Source of the DNA: Ampelomyces quisqualis
Lineage: Eukaryota > Ascomycota > Dothideomycetes > Pleosporales > Phaeosphaeriaceae
Length of the DNA: 64,000 nt
Reading direction: 5' to 3'
Assembly (NCBI GenBank): GCA_018398575.1
Contig: JAGTXZ010000005.1
Coordinates: forward strand, 3,658,001-3,722,000
Part shown: positions 20,459 to 31,779 of the stretch, in pieces
Numbering within the stretch: the stretch's first letter is position 1
Layout of the letters: each line of letters opens with the position of its first letter
Position numbers and translations under genes: made by a program
Notes under the pieces: generated by a model
Database searches by the model: none
What the model was told of the DNA's origin: nothing
The model's input: the letters and a program-made list of their open reading frames with translations, nothing else

Positions 20459-22669
20459 CTAAGCCGCAACACTATCCTCCGTCTTGACACTCTCGGCGCC
20501 TATTTGTACACTCGTTGTTTTCTCAACAGCAACCGTCACACCGCCTCCCTCTGCCTCCTGCGAAGTCTGTACCGGCCCATCAACAGACGCCACCGCCGGC
20601 GGCGGCGGCGGCGGCGGCGGCGTGATAACCTTCTTCTGCATTTCCAAAAACCGTCTCGGCACGCCCTTGGCAGGTGGCATGCCCAAAAACCCTTTCCCAC
20701 CCATAGTCTCCAGCGGCTTCGCCCTGCCTCCAACATAACACCCCAGATCGCCCGACCACACGAATCCACCACCGACGACACCTCTCAGCACGCCAAAAGC
20801 CCGAGCGTCACGATACGCAATGCCCGTTTCTGGATCGCGATAGCGCGCGACGGCATTGGTGACGGCGCATAAAGGCTTGACGGGTTTGAGCGCGGCTTCG
20901 CGTTCTGCAAGCGCTTTCCTGCCAAGTTTGGAGTGTGTTGTGAGCATGGTGTTTACGAATACTGTTGCGTCTGAGAGGGACCAGTCAAAAAGTGTCATTG
21001 AGAGTTGTATGAGTGCCGCGCGGTCCTTTTCTTTCAGGAGAGAGGCATTGGATTTTGCGCGGGTGGGTGGGAGGTCGAGGTTCGGGAAGGACGAGAGGAT
21101 GAGGAGGTTACGGAGGGCGCGTGTGATGACTCTTTTGCGGGAGGGGGCGGGTGGTGCGAGGGGGTGTTGGAATTGTTGGAGGAGGGCTTGTGGGCCCATG
21201 TGGCCGCCTTGGGCGAATCTAGGATCGTCGTGACTTGGTTGAGAAGGTTGTTGGGAGAAGGTGTTTTGGCTCGCGGAGAATGTCGGGTTGAAGGGAGATG
21301 ATTGTGTGAATGGATTTGGTGGGAGGTCTGCTGGTGTGTCCTGAGACTGTTGATTCTGGGCGTACTGGTCGATGCCAAAGAGGAAGGAGTCTTGACTAGG
21401 TGGTGCGAACATGATACTGTTTGGGTATGGCATGCCATGTGAGCCCATGAACACATCGCCGCCGCATTGTGATGCAGCGGCCCAGGGTAGCTGTGGTTTT
21501 TGCTCCGGCTGCGGGAAGGATATTGGAAGCGAGGGCATCTGTGACACGCCCATCGATGTGTTGAGATAGCTTGCTGGACCTGGTGGTGGCTGGTCGGTGA
21601 TGTTTGCAGCATCAAGTTTAGGTGGCGAATCGTCAGGCGAGGTATGTGCCGGGTGCTCCAGGTTGCCTTCTGCATCTGGATCCTTCGATCCGTCTTCGAG
21701 TGTTTGCGACGCTTGTACTTGAGATTCCTTGTTGAGTTTCTCCTCCAGTTGTTCGACAGTGGGTGCGTCTTTGCCGATATATTTGACCTTGTCATCTACC
21801 CAAATCGCCGGCCCACTGTAGTAGCGGATGAAAGGCCCTTGGATCTGGCGATTTTTGAGCGCATCAATCTTGGCCTGCCGTTCCGCAGCTCTTGCCTCCT
21901 CTGCCTCCTCCCATCTATGTAGTGTCTTCTTGTTGACTCTCTCGTTGCGGGCAGCTTCAGCAAGTCTTTCGGCCTGTGTCAATGGCTTTGGCTCGTCTTT
22001 CTTCTTGCGCGCCTCTGCGGCTTTCATCATGGCCAGGGTATCATCACGTCTGCGGTCTTTCTCCAACAGCTTGGAGAGCGTCGCCTCCTTGTTTGCGACC
22101 GTTTGCGTTCTTGCAGAGGCTCGGACGGGTCCGTCTTCTTCGGTTGGCAGCCATGAGGCCCGCTCGGACTTTTTCTTCGGTCGGGGAGGGGCGTCTGCAG
22201 GCGACTGCGCGCGGGGAAGGTCGTGTTTGACTTTTTTTCGGGTGACGGCGGCGACTCTGGCGGCGAAAGGATTGGTTGCTACTTTGCGCTTCTTGGTCTT
22301 CTCTCGCCGCTCTGCTTTGCGCAGCTCTCTCTCGCCCGCGTCGTCGTCGTCTTGGTCATGGTCATCCTCCTCCGAGGATGACGAGTCCATGTTATAGTCA
22401 GCCTGCTCATTGACATCGTCGCCTTGGAACTCCTCCTCGTTTGGAGCTTCCTCCCACTCCTCGCCCCACTCCTCCTCCTCCTCGGCGGACTTGGCGAGCA
22501 GTGTGGACATGCGGTTGCCAGCATTGGGTCTGCGTGCCCTTGCCGTGACCATGAGCTCAGCCGGTGGTGCGTCCGTATCGCTCTCATCTTCAGACCCGGT
22601 GGAGTGCTCGGAGCGGCCATGCGGCGCAACCCGGTCCATGGCGTCAATGTCCATTTCCTCGCTGGCCAT
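20459..22669 (-). CDS. VPS72: SWR1 complex subunit VPS72/SWC2 (YL1 family)
   Basis: A single exon of 736 residues from the ATG at 22669 (MASEEMDID); the frame is open further upstream but the extra residues look like leader. The N-terminal YL1 region is strongly acidic (EEEEEWGEEWEEAP), followed by basic KKRKVATNPFAAR and a long Lys/Glu/Ala helical stretch. The YL1 C-terminal domain shows KPLCAVTNAVARYRDPETG, YRDARAFGVLR and FVWSGDLG. A middle region rich in Pro/Gln/Ser and a run of eight prolines near the end are low complexity. In yeast this subunit binds H2A.Z-H2B and nucleosome-free DNA to guide histone variant exchange. Family assignment is firm; the length is inflated by disordered inserts. 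Confidence 0.92.
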   Translation of the reverse strand: MASEEMDIDAMDRVAPHGRSEHSTGSEDESDTDAPPAELMVTARARRPNAGNRMSTLLAKSAEEEEEWGEEWEEAPNEEEFQGDDVNEQADYNMDSSSSEEDDHDQDDDDAGERELRKAERREKTKKRKVATNPFAARVAAVTRKKVKHDLPRAQSPADAPPRPKKKSERASWLPTEEDGPVRASARTQTVANKEATLSKLLEKDRRRDDTLAMMKAAEARKKKDEPKPLTQAERLAEAARNERVNKKTLHRWEEAEEARAAERQAKIDALKNRQIQGPFIRYYSGPAIWVDDKVKYIGKDAPTVEQLEEKLNKESQVQASQTLEDGSKDPDAEGNLEHPAHTSPDDSPPKLDAANITDQPPPGPASYLNTSMGVSQMPSLPISFPQPEQKPQLPWAAASQCGGDVFMGSHGMPYPNSIMFAPPSQDSFLFGIDQYAQNQQSQDTPADLPPNPFTQSSPFNPTFSASQNTFSQQPSQPSHDDPRFAQGGHMGPQALLQQFQHPLAPPAPSRKRVITRALRNLLILSSFPNLDLPPTRAKSNASLLKEKDRAALIQLSMTLFDWSLSDATVFVNTMLTTHSKLGRKALAEREAALKPVKPLCAVTNAVARYRDPETGIAYRDARAFGVLRGVVGGGFVWSGDLGCYVGGRAKPLETMGGKGFLGMPPAKGVPRRFLEMQKKVITPPPPPPPPAVASVDGPVQTSQEAEGGGVTVAVEKTTSVQIGAESVKTEDSVAA

Positions 22670-24293
22670 AGCGACGACAGGTGACAGCGGGACGCTTACA
22701 CTATGCGCGGCGAGTTGAGGGGAGGTGCAGACGAGGGACAGGGCTCGAAGCAATGCGCTATGACTTCCATGAAGACTTTGCGCTCGAGGGGACAGCGAGT
22801 CGTTGAACGTGGGGTGATAACAAGGCCCGTGCCGCGTGTGTATGCGCTAGCGGAGTGGTGGTGCGTTTGATGCGCCGTTGGGAGTGAAAGCATCAGTATG
22901 TACGGAGTACTCCGTAGAATATGACGCGACGCGACGAACCCTTGGTCTTGGCCACCATGTGAGACGTAGCGGCGTCTTCGAGTGACATGGTCACATGTCA
23001 CATGCTCGACTTTCTGGCGGCTGCTTCTCGCATGACATGGCTTCAGACAATTACGGAGTACGCCGACGCATGGTTACTCTACTCTGTACACACACCAGGT
23101 CGGGACCAGGGCGATGGCGGGCCGCGGTGCTGGCGTTCGGTTCTCCAAGGCCTCGTTTCCCAGTTCACTCTCGAGATGGGTGCACCATGTAGTAGTCCAT
23201 ATGTCAAAACACTCGGCCGTCCAAATGGGCATGCACAGAGCCTGCGGAGTACTTATTGCAAATCGCAGCATGGCGAGGAACACGTCAGATTGTGTGCAAT
23301 GTGTGGAGAAGCCGACTCCCTGGCCGCGCCTCTGTTTCACCACACCCAACGTAAGCCACTCAGGGCAGAGGGCTTGCCATGCCCCCTATTGCTGCACCAA
23401 AGCAGTACGGAGTGCCGCTGCAGTGGAATCGGAATAGATAATGTCATCGTCCGTCGAGCATACTCCGTACTCCGTACACAGTACACTTATTACAGCGCAG
23501 ACGCGTCGTGCCAAACGTAGCAGATAGGTCCACCCGCTGCCGCCCTCGTAATTTGTAGCCCGCCAGACTCCAGTCTCCAGTGCTTCCCCTCTAGTCTCGA
23601 AGGAGCGACCCAACGACACCTCGCAACTTTCTCCACCCTCGCACCTCCCTCCTCACCCCTCTCCCTCCAACACGCTGCTTTCTTCGGCCCCTCGACGAGC
23701 AAAGGTGCTTAAATGCCCATCACTTCATCCTATTTTACCTTCTCCAGGCACCCGAGTGTTTGTCTATTCCGTCTGCCCGCCGTAACGTAATCGAGCATAT
23801 CCCCCCGGCCACCTGCCCACTCGCTGCAACAGCGCGGTAGTCCCTCGTCATTCATTTCGCGCCTGAGCAGCTCCGTCAATTGCGTCGTCGCTCGTGTCAT
23901 CGCTGTGCGGCTCCGAGACAATTCGGCCCTCGACAGCCTCAGTCTGCGGACACGCCTGTTTCGGCTAGCTTCCCATCGCCGCCCTCGCACTCGAAAGAGC
24001 TGCGTGGGCTTCAAGGCATCGCAGCCTGCAAAAACCATTGGCGTAGATAGCGCTTGCGCATCGCCAGGACTGGATCCACCGGCTACACCCCCCCCTGCCG
24101 CCCGGTCTACACGCACACAACACAGAACAGACATTGCGCGAGCTCAGTCCCGCCTCCGCCTCACGTTCCTTTGGCCGGTACCAACCCGTGTTCCGACATT
24201 ACCCTGGCATTGGTAACCGGGAGTCGCTTCGACTATTCTTTCCAGCTATAGAACAGAACTACCTCACGAACAAGACAGGGTCTGTAATTCATA
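22670..24293. promoter_or_regulatory. Long divergent spacer of VPS72 and the PUF gene, rich in TACGGAGTA elements
   Basis: About 1.6 kb. It contains a perfect 16-bp palindrome TACGGAGTACTCCGTA at 22901-22916 and further half-sites at 23052, 23405, 23461 and 23468. From about 23,600 the plus strand becomes C/T-rich, which suits a long leader of the PUF gene. I see no convincing gene, only overlapping short frames. Confidence 0.45.
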
Positions 24294-27200
24294 ATGGCTC
24301 CCACCACCCGCCCCGAACAACACCACATCAACCTCAACTACATCCCCCAGTTGACTCCCCAGGCGCCGCACTCCGGCTCCTCAACTGGCAACACTTCACC
24401 CGTCGAGCCTCCCAACAGCGGTTCCATCCGCTTTCCCACCAACACCTCGAATCCCCTGGCAAACGCTGCGGCAGGCATAAGACTGGGTGCTGGATCCCCG
24501 TCGGACGGATATGGCAGCCGACTATTCTCCAAACGGTTCGTCGCACCCGCAAGCAAGCTCTCTCCTGGCTGACGTGATTGACAGCGCACGCGAGATTCAA
24601 GCGCAGGAGGGCCTGACTCCGCAAATGTGGGGACCCCCTACCAGCGGTAACTCGACACCATTGCGTGAGACCATCCCGGAGTCTCCAAGCGCAGACAGCT
24701 TCCCCGACTTCAACAACGCCATGCCCGAGGCTGCGTCGACCGGGCAGCCCTCGACTCGCCGGGCCCGCGCCGGCACACTGCCCTCACGTTTCTCCCCTAC
24801 CGCTGCTCCCCCTGGCCTGATGTCCGGCTCGGCTCTTCCCCCCCAGACATCGCGCCCTACACCCTCTACGAGTCCCTTCAAGTCCGGTGCGGGTAACCCA
24901 ACGGAGAGAAGTGGCTTCGTCCCAGGGCCTACCAATGCGGCAGCCAAGTCTGCGCTACTCTCCCGTTTGCGAGCCGGTTCGATGCCTCAGCGGCCAGGTT
25001 TTCTTCCACCTGCGACCTCTCCATTCGGCAACTCCATCTTCTCTACTGGATGGGCTAGCAACCGTGACCGAAGCAGCACTCTCCAGAGCATTGCTTCAAT
25101 TCCGTCAAACGGACCCGGCTCACCCATGTCCGCCTTCTCCCGCGATTCTCTTGCAGACACGGATGTGAAGACTCTTGATTATCTCGGTCTTGTTGATACG
25201 CCTCAGCCTAGTCGAGCAACGCTGGCTCCTTCCGATATTGAGCTCTTACTCGAGAGCCAGAGGAATGCCAACGGTCAGAACGCTAACTCTGCCAACCGTT
25301 TCCGCTCCTACTCGGTCAACGCCAAAGAGAAGTACGCCGAAGACGAGGACGAAATGGATCAATACGGTGCTTACAGTGGTACCATCACGCCCGCTGAGGC
25401 GAATGCACTTCTCATCCAGGAAGCCGTTCGTCAGCACAATCTCGAGGTACAGGCATTTACCCAATATGCTTCAGCTGCGCGCCCCCGAGCTCGTACCGCT
25501 GGTGTATTGGATGCTCCCAGTCGAGGACTCATGCGAGGCTACATGCCCACGATGTCGCGCATGGACAATACTTTAACTGCTACAGACTTGACTGAAGACG
25601 CGGAATACAATTTGGCTGAAGCTGTCAAGAACATGCACTTGCCAAGTGGCAACCTCGGAGACGACACACTCGACGGGCCCACGCGATCGCTGTGGCTAGG
25701 CAACATTCCGTCTTCTACCACAGTTTCCTCGCTAAACGTTATCTTCGCCGCGTTCGGTGCCATTGAGTCAACACGCGTCTTGACTCACAAGAATTGCGGT
25801 TTTGTCAATTTTGAGAACCTTGAAAGCGCTGTGCAAGCCAAGTCGCAGCTCAACGGAAAGGAGATTTTCCCTGGAGCTGGACCTGTGAGAATCGGCTACG
25901 CTAAGATTCCGAGTGCGGCAGCTACGCCCGGCCACAACGGTCTCTTTCCGTCACCAAGCCCAGACCCTCTCTCGAAGGGCCAGGCCGAGGGCACAACTGG
26001 CGCAGCAACCCATGCAAAGGCAAGCAGCCCTCGCAGCCCAGCGGCAAACGCCCCTCTCGTTACCCCTGAGCTGAATGACATTCGTGACGACATCATCCAG
26101 ATTGTCAAAGAGTTGGGTGCCACGGACGAGGAGCAGGCCAGAATCGTCAAGCAGGTAGAGGCCGCTGTCAAGGTCAACAACTATGTCGACGAGGTTCCAT
26201 CAGTAGAAGAGCCCAGCCACACTCGTGTTCACGATGCACCCAGACTGCGTGAAATTCGCAAGCGCATCGACAACGGCTCATGTTCAAAGGAAGATATTGA
26301 GCAAATCGCCATGAACATGCTGCCCGAGATTGCTGAGCTGGCATCGGACTACCTTGGCAATACGGTCGTTCAGAAGCTCTTTGAGTTCTGCGAAGAGCCG
26401 ACAAAGGAGGCAATGCTGCGTGAGATTGTGCCGCAGCTCGCCAAAATTGGTGTTCACAAGAATGGTACATGGGCCGCTCAGAAGATCATCGATGTTTCGA
26501 AGTCGCCCACTATGCAGAAGATGGTCGTTGAGGCTCTTCAGCCGTACGCTATGGCTCTCTTCCTCGATCAATTCGGTAACTATGTCATGCAAGGCTGCCT
26601 CAAGTACCAGCAGAACAATCAGTTCATCTTTGAAGTCATGCTTGGACGTCTGTGGGACCTTGCTCAAGGTCGCTTCGGTGCTCGTGCCATGCGTGCCTGC
26701 CTGGAGAGCCACTTTGCCACCAAAGATCAGCAACGTATGGTTGCCGCTACAATTGCCCTCCACAGCGTCCAGCTTGCCACCAACGCGAACGGCGCCCTTC
26801 TACTCACATGGTTCTTGGACACCTGCACCTTCCCTCGAAGGCGCACGGTATTGGCTCCTCGCCTGGTTCCACATCTTGTCCACCTCTGCACGCATAAGGT
26901 GGCATATCTCACTGTTCTCAAGATCATTAATCAGCGCAATGAGCCAGAGGCTCGTGACACTATCCTCAAAGCACTGTTCTTCAATGATCAGGTCTTGGAA
27001 GAGATCCTCAATGATCAGAACTGCGGTGCTACATTGATCTTCAAAGTGCTCACTACACCCTTCTTTGATGAGCACATCCGCGCCGAGGTTGTCCAGAACG
27101 TGCGCAATGTCCTTGTCCGCATCAAGGCTCAACCCCAGCAGGGCTACAAGCGCCTCATGGACGAGGTAGGCCTCTCGACCCGTGGACCTGGACACCGCGA

Positions 27201-27718
27201 GCACTCCCAGACTCGCCCTGCATCAAAGGACAGCAGCGTCGCAGGTGGGCCTGGAGGCTTCTACCAGGGAGGCGTACCAGGCTTCGATCCTATTGGTCTT
27301 CAGCGCACTGCAAGCATGGATTCAAACGGTTTCGAACCGTACCCAATGGGTGGTGGGGGGCCAATGCTCATGCCCAATATGCAAGCGATGACTGGCCCAC
27401 AACAACTCCAATACCAACAATTGCTGGCTCGCCAGGGGCAATTCTACCCTCAAATGAACGGCTTCCAACCTGCCATGGACGGCTACCGCAATGCGTCGCC
27501 CGTTGGCGGCCCCGGCTTCTCTGGCTCCCCATTGATGCAGCCCGCCAACCTAGCAGGGCAAGGCATGGTCCCTGGCATGGGTGGGCAGATGTACCCGTAC
27601 AACAACATGTACATGCAGCAGCATCAGGGTACCGGAGGTGGCCAGCGACGTGGACGGGTAAGCAGAAATGCATCCCCAGCGTCCGTTGCTCGGCGCTAAC
27701 ATCTCCCCACAGAGATGA
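24294..27718 (+). CDS. RRM plus Pumilio-repeat RNA-binding protein (JSN1/PUF2-like)
   Basis: Proposed exons 24294-24535, 24585-27657 and 27713-27718 give 1106 residues. The first intron (49 nt) has an unusual GTTCGT donor but joins MAPTTRPEQHHINLNYIP...RLFSK in frame to RAREIQAQEGL; without it a shorter start at 24487 would be used. The last intron has GTAAGC, GCTAAC and CCACAG, leaving a terminal coding exon of only AGA TGA. An RRM lies at about residues 448-520 (SLWLGNIPSSTTVSSLNVIF, CGFVNFENLESA). Pumilio repeats occupy about 640-935, with motifs such as YLGNTVVQKLFEF, GTWAAQKIID and FGNYVMQGCL. Flanks are Ser/Pro- and Gly/Met/Gln-rich. This architecture is that of yeast Jsn1/Puf2, which bind mRNA 3' regions, including mRNAs for membrane and mitochondrial proteins. 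Confidence 0.88.
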
Positions 27719-28697
27719 GTACACTGACCAAACGGTGACTCCACACACGTCTTGGTCGCATCTTCATGTATATGTTCTGGAGTTTCGTACACGTGATCAC
27801 CTAGCGAGCGAACAGCTAGCATATTTTGCATGAAAGATATCGCACTGCAACTTCTCTGTACCCGCATCATTCTTATCCGAAAGCTGGAGAGCAGGAGGCA
27901 GGTCCACCTTTCATCTCACCCATCTGACGATATTTTCCTGCCTCTCTTCTCTTCGGCGCACACGCTCGTTTCCTGCATCTGTCTTCCGGTCAATCGCGTT
28001 TGGCCGGGAAATCACACAGTACTTTCTTGTATCTTCCTTCGAGTCGGCGCTGGATCGGCTTCGGGGGTTTTGGCGGATCGGGCATTTGTGTCGATATGAA
28101 TGACATGTGTGGGAGGATGGGAAAAGTCGGCTATGGGACATGATATTGCTCGAGATCTCTGGGCTGGGAAACACATGTGCCTTTGACATTTGGGGCCATG
28201 TACTTGGAAAAGCAGATATGGTGCTATCAGTCTATGGAGCAGGACTTAGACTCGCGGAGATTTATCTTATTTGCATTTCAATCACGGCTGCTATGATACT
28301 GAACTGCGTCTTACGGTGAAATCAAGCTAGGGCAATCTCCTGGCGACAAAAACGTATGTACACAGTCACATGTCAATGTTTTCCATGCGATAACATGTAT
28401 CAATGATCAATAACAAAGCTGTGCGGTGACCTAGCATCAAGCCATATGGGGTATCTACAAACCAAAGCGCCTCCCCTTTACTCTATGACCAAAACGCCCG
28501 TGAACCCTCACATGATCCAACTTGTTGATCATCTCTTCCCAGACACCGTTACAAGCGCTACATGTCCTGCATGCCGAACGCCCACTTCCACGTGCAAGTG
28601 CCGCACCATTGATTTATTTTCTTTCGCGTCCGCACTTACCAGCCGCTTTCAGCGTCAACGGCGGGGGGTCCCCACAAGCAGGAACGGATCCGGGGAA
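27719..28697. other. Convergent intergenic region of PUF and CEG1 genes
   Basis: About 1 kb with both 3' untranslated regions. AT content rises near 28,200-28,450. No gene or structured element recognised. Confidence 0.4.
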
Positions 28698-29987
28698 CTA
28701 ATGCGGCAGGCCATTCCCATTAGCATTGGGCACAGTTTCGCCAAACTTGCGCTTCTTCGCGTCTCTTTCGCCATGCTGTTGCGATGGTGGGGGAGGTTGG
28801 TATTTGTCCCCTCGTCCCTGGATGGCGTACACGGCTTTCTTGATGGATTCTTCGTTTGCGAGCAGCATTTCCTCCGTGACGGGGCTTTTGATGCTTTCGA
28901 GCACGCTGTTGACTGTGGAGATGTGGTTTGCGTCTTTCTTGTCGTCGCGCCAGCGCGGGGTGCCGTCGCCTTCGGCTTTGAATTTCCAGTGGCCCGAGAG
29001 CGTGCGGTAGCATTCTATTATGCGGCCGTCGAGGCGCTGGTTGAGGGATTTGAGGGTCTCCCATTCTTGGGGTGTGACGGCGAGGTCGGCAAAGTATTCG
29101 TACTTGTTTGAGCCGTGGGAAACGAGGAGTTGGATCGAGGTGGGTTGCGCGTCGTAGTCGGGGATCAGGCCGTCTTCGCCGTCTTCGGGGTCGAGAAGGG
29201 GGAACTCGCCGAGGCGAAGCTTGAAGTCTATGGTGTTTTCGTGGGGCGGCTTCCACTTGAGAATGTGTCTGTCTGTGCCGAATTCGTAGTGCGTGGACTT
29301 GCAGGTGAAGATGAGGCCGTCGTTGCCGTGCTTGAGGTTGGGAAGTATGCCGTCGAACATTTGGCGAATCGAGTATGCTGGATATGTCTCCTTTCTTTTG
29401 AGCGCAAACGGTCGCAGGTCCGGGTTGGGCGTTGCAGTGAGCTTCTTGTGGTATGGCTTGAGCACGAATTCTTGGAAACGACCTAACCGCTTGTCCAGCG
29501 TCTTGCCTGTCAAGTTCTCGCCGTCGACCGCGAGGGCGTCGAAGATGTAGAAGTTCAGGCGCGGTGCCGCCTCGTTGGGGTATTTGTCGTGCACCAGCTC
29601 GCCATCCAATATGGTTCCATAGAGAAACGGCTCTGGGTTGGTTGGGTCTTTGTAATACGGTATGCGCAAAGATGGTTCGACATGGTAGTAGTTGTTCTTC
29701 CTATCGAACAAGAAGGTTGCGGGCTGTATTCCTGCTGCGGTGTCCTGCCAGTGCAGGTAGAGAAGACACCGCAGGCCGTCCGTCTTTTCGCACATGAAGT
29801 ATTCTTGGCGCTGAAGCTCGGCGATGTGTTCGCGCGCGAATGACACAGGCTGCGCGCCTGGAAAACGGTTGCTTTCGCGTTCGAGTAGTTCCGCCACCTG
29901 TTCCTTGAGCCCGGCAGCATCTTGATGGGAAACCAGTACGCCAGGCATGGGCGGCGGCGGCGCGTGCGATGGTACGATGGACGGCAT
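28698..29987 (-). CDS. CEG1: mRNA-capping enzyme guanylyltransferase (alpha subunit)
   Basis: A single exon of 429 residues. The nucleotidyltransferase motifs are in order: motif I CEKTDGLR with the GMP-accepting lysine at residue 68, motif III-type FLFDRKNNYY, IIIa TILDGELV, FDAL, motif IV NDGLIFTC, motif V LKWKP, and a C-terminal OB-fold ending with the motif VI-type RWRDDKK. It transfers GMP from GTP to the 5'-diphosphate end of nascent mRNA and in yeast works with the triphosphatase Cet1 bound to RNA polymerase II. The length is typical for fungal Ceg1 and the catalytic residues are intact. The tail (PPPPSQQHGERDAKKRKFG) is disordered and basic. Confidence 0.95.
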   Translation of the reverse strand: MPSIVPSHAPPPPMPGVLVSHQDAAGLKEQVAELLERESNRFPGAQPVSFAREHIAELQRQEYFMCEKTDGLRCLLYLHWQDTAAGIQPATFLFDRKNNYYHVEPSLRIPYYKDPTNPEPFLYGTILDGELVHDKYPNEAAPRLNFYIFDALAVDGENLTGKTLDKRLGRFQEFVLKPYHKKLTATPNPDLRPFALKRKETYPAYSIRQMFDGILPNLKHGNDGLIFTCKSTHYEFGTDRHILKWKPPHENTIDFKLRLGEFPLLDPEDGEDGLIPDYDAQPTSIQLLVSHGSNKYEYFADLAVTPQEWETLKSLNQRLDGRIIECYRTLSGHWKFKAEGDGTPRWRDDKKDANHISTVNSVLESIKSPVTEEMLLANEESIKKAVYAIQGRGDKYQPPPPSQQHGERDAKKRKFGETVPNANGNGLPH

Positions 29988-30336
29988 GATGGTAGTATAT
30001 GAGGCTATCCGTGTATGCTATGGTGAATATTGCGCGCAAAGGGTGAGGGCACCCTCAAGGGCTGAGGTCGCGTTGGTGATGTAGGAGTACAAAGCCCGAG
30101 TTATCAGATGGTGGTGATGGCTGGGACCCGCTTACGTAATCCTAGTCTGGGTCATGGTCGGCCTGCAAGTGAATATGCCGAGTACCTTTTCATTGGGCAT
30201 GGTCTGTTCACCAGAAAAGCATTGCAGTCCCTTTGATGCAGGTGTTCTTTCATATCTCTGTAAAACTTGGATTGATTGTATATCTGTATCTCGTACATCC
30301 CCAGGGCATCAACGCGGCACTTCCGAGCCTCGATGC
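29988..30336. promoter_or_regulatory. Spacer between CBP3 3' end and CEG1 start
   Basis: About 0.35 kb between two minus-strand genes. It should contain the CEG1 promoter and the CBP3 3' untranslated region. No specific site recognised. Confidence 0.3.
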
Positions 30337-31351
30337 TTACATGGTCTTACTGGTCATCAAGCGACTCGGTGCTTTCACGACCTTGGCTTCTTCTCCTGGG
30401 TCGCCGCCAAACTTCCACCCTCCACTCGCTACCTCATCATCAGAAGCATCGTCCAGCCTCTTCAATTCCCTCCGCATATAGCCCGCAATCTGCGCCAGCT
30501 TTTCAAAGTCGACATCCTCCCTGCTGCCCATGAGATTCCTCCACACGGCAGCCGCAAGCATGGCATCGCCCTTCATGAGACCCTCATCGTAAGAAAGCAG
30601 CACAGCACGCCATTGTGCAAACATGTCTTTCAGATATTTCTGGCGCAGCGAGTTCGCGTTGAACTTGTGCCACACGACCAGGCGGTCTTCGGCGGCAAAG
30701 AAGGCGTGATTTGCAATGTGCTGGAGCCAGACGGGTGCGTGGGTCTCGGGGAACATGCGGAAGCGGACTTGCAGCATGTACATGTGGATAAATGTTATCT
30801 GGGCCCAGTTCGAGAAGGTGGGCGTGAGACCAAGTGCTGCGTCGCGTCAACATGAGTCTGTCGATAGTTCCCGTGGCAGTGGCAGTGCATACTCTCATAC
30901 CACCATCCTTCGCCGACGCCCAGATGCACACCGCTCTCGTCTGTCGGGATTTCCCCGTTTTTCTCGAGCGCTTGCGGGATGGTGTAGTCACCCGCCCGGC
31001 CGCATTCCTTGATCAGATCGCGCGTGGCGCCGTATGCGACATAGGTTTCGGCCATGAGTGGCGCCTTCTCCCGAATCTTCTTTGCGATCCCGACCATGGC
31101 AGAGGCGGGCTGGGGGCGCGGCTTCTTGATCGCTTCCGGCCGGACATGTGCTCTGAGGCTGTGCAAAGCATGGTACAGGCTTGGGACAGTGGTGGAAAAG
31201 CTTCGTTGCGCGCTGCGACGGGCTATGTGTACAGGCTGGAGCGGTCAACGGGTGTTTGCCAGGCGCCCGTGGGTATGCACACCTGGCGGGTTGAAGGGGA
31301 CCATCTGGAGAGGGCCCTGGAGCAAGCGCTGCAAACATAGTTGGACGCCAT
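30337..31351 (-). CDS. CBP3: Ubiquinol-cytochrome c chaperone CBP3, mitochondrial
   Basis: Exons 31351-31283, 31235-30893 and 30836-30337 close at 303 residues. Intron 1 (GTGTGC...GTTGAC...CTCCAG) joins MASNYVCSACSRAL to PVHIARRSAQRSFSTTV, producing an Arg/Ser-rich mitochondrial presequence. Intron 2 (GTATGC...CGCAG) joins GEGWWYE to TLGLTPTFSNW. The chaperone domain shows AYGATRDLIKECG, QITFIHMYMLQVRFRMFP, HFFxxAEDRLV-like AFFAAEDRLVVWH and AQWRAVLLSYDEGLMKGD. Cbp3 with Cbp6 binds mitoribosomes and newly made cytochrome b for complex III assembly. The Asp/Glu-rich C-terminus is longer than in yeast. Assignment is firm; splice sites are inferred from frame and motif continuity. Confidence 0.9.
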
Positions 31352-31779
31352 GTTGGGCGTTGTCGAGGTGTCGGACGGCCGTCAAAAGTTGGCCGTCGTG
31401 CTTTTCTCGCTAGGGTCATGACGTCCACTACGAAGTTCACGTTCCTACGGAGTACTACGGTACTACCTAGTACCTACCCCGGCTGCTACCCACGCGCGCC
31501 GTCGTACACATCAAGGCCCCGTCGCTCGAATCAGAACCACGGGGAAGCCTAGATGTGACAATGCCCAGGCAGTGGGCACGTGAGCATGGAACGGCCTTGG
31601 ATGCCGCAATCCGGCTTTGCGGCTTGTAACCTGACCTTCTCCGCGGCTACCTACTCCACCTCCAATACCCTTAGGCCCCCGCATTCTCCATATCACCAAC
31701 ATCCTCGGAACGCTCTTTGCCTCCCAGTCTGTTGTCCCTGGCCTCCATTGTCGCGATCCCGCCGCGTCATCCCGCCGCA
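31352..31779. promoter_or_regulatory. Divergent promoter of CBP3 and the arrestin-like gene
   Basis: A 428-bp spacer carrying a TACGGAGTACTACGGTAC variant of the recurrent palindrome at 31446. C/T-rich leader sequence precedes the ATG at 31780. No other element recognised. Confidence 0.35.

Noticed and set aside
21034..21795. 253-codon frame on the VPS72 strand
   Set aside because: It is an out-of-frame shadow of the VPS72 low-complexity middle, rich in His/Ser/Asn.
26330..27037. 235-codon plus-strand frame inside the PUF gene
   Set aside because: It is a second-frame shadow of the Pumilio repeats.
28446..29111. Plus-strand frame of 221 codons
   Set aside because: It is antisense to CEG1, whose catalytic motifs are all intact; the frame is a shadow of its codon usage.
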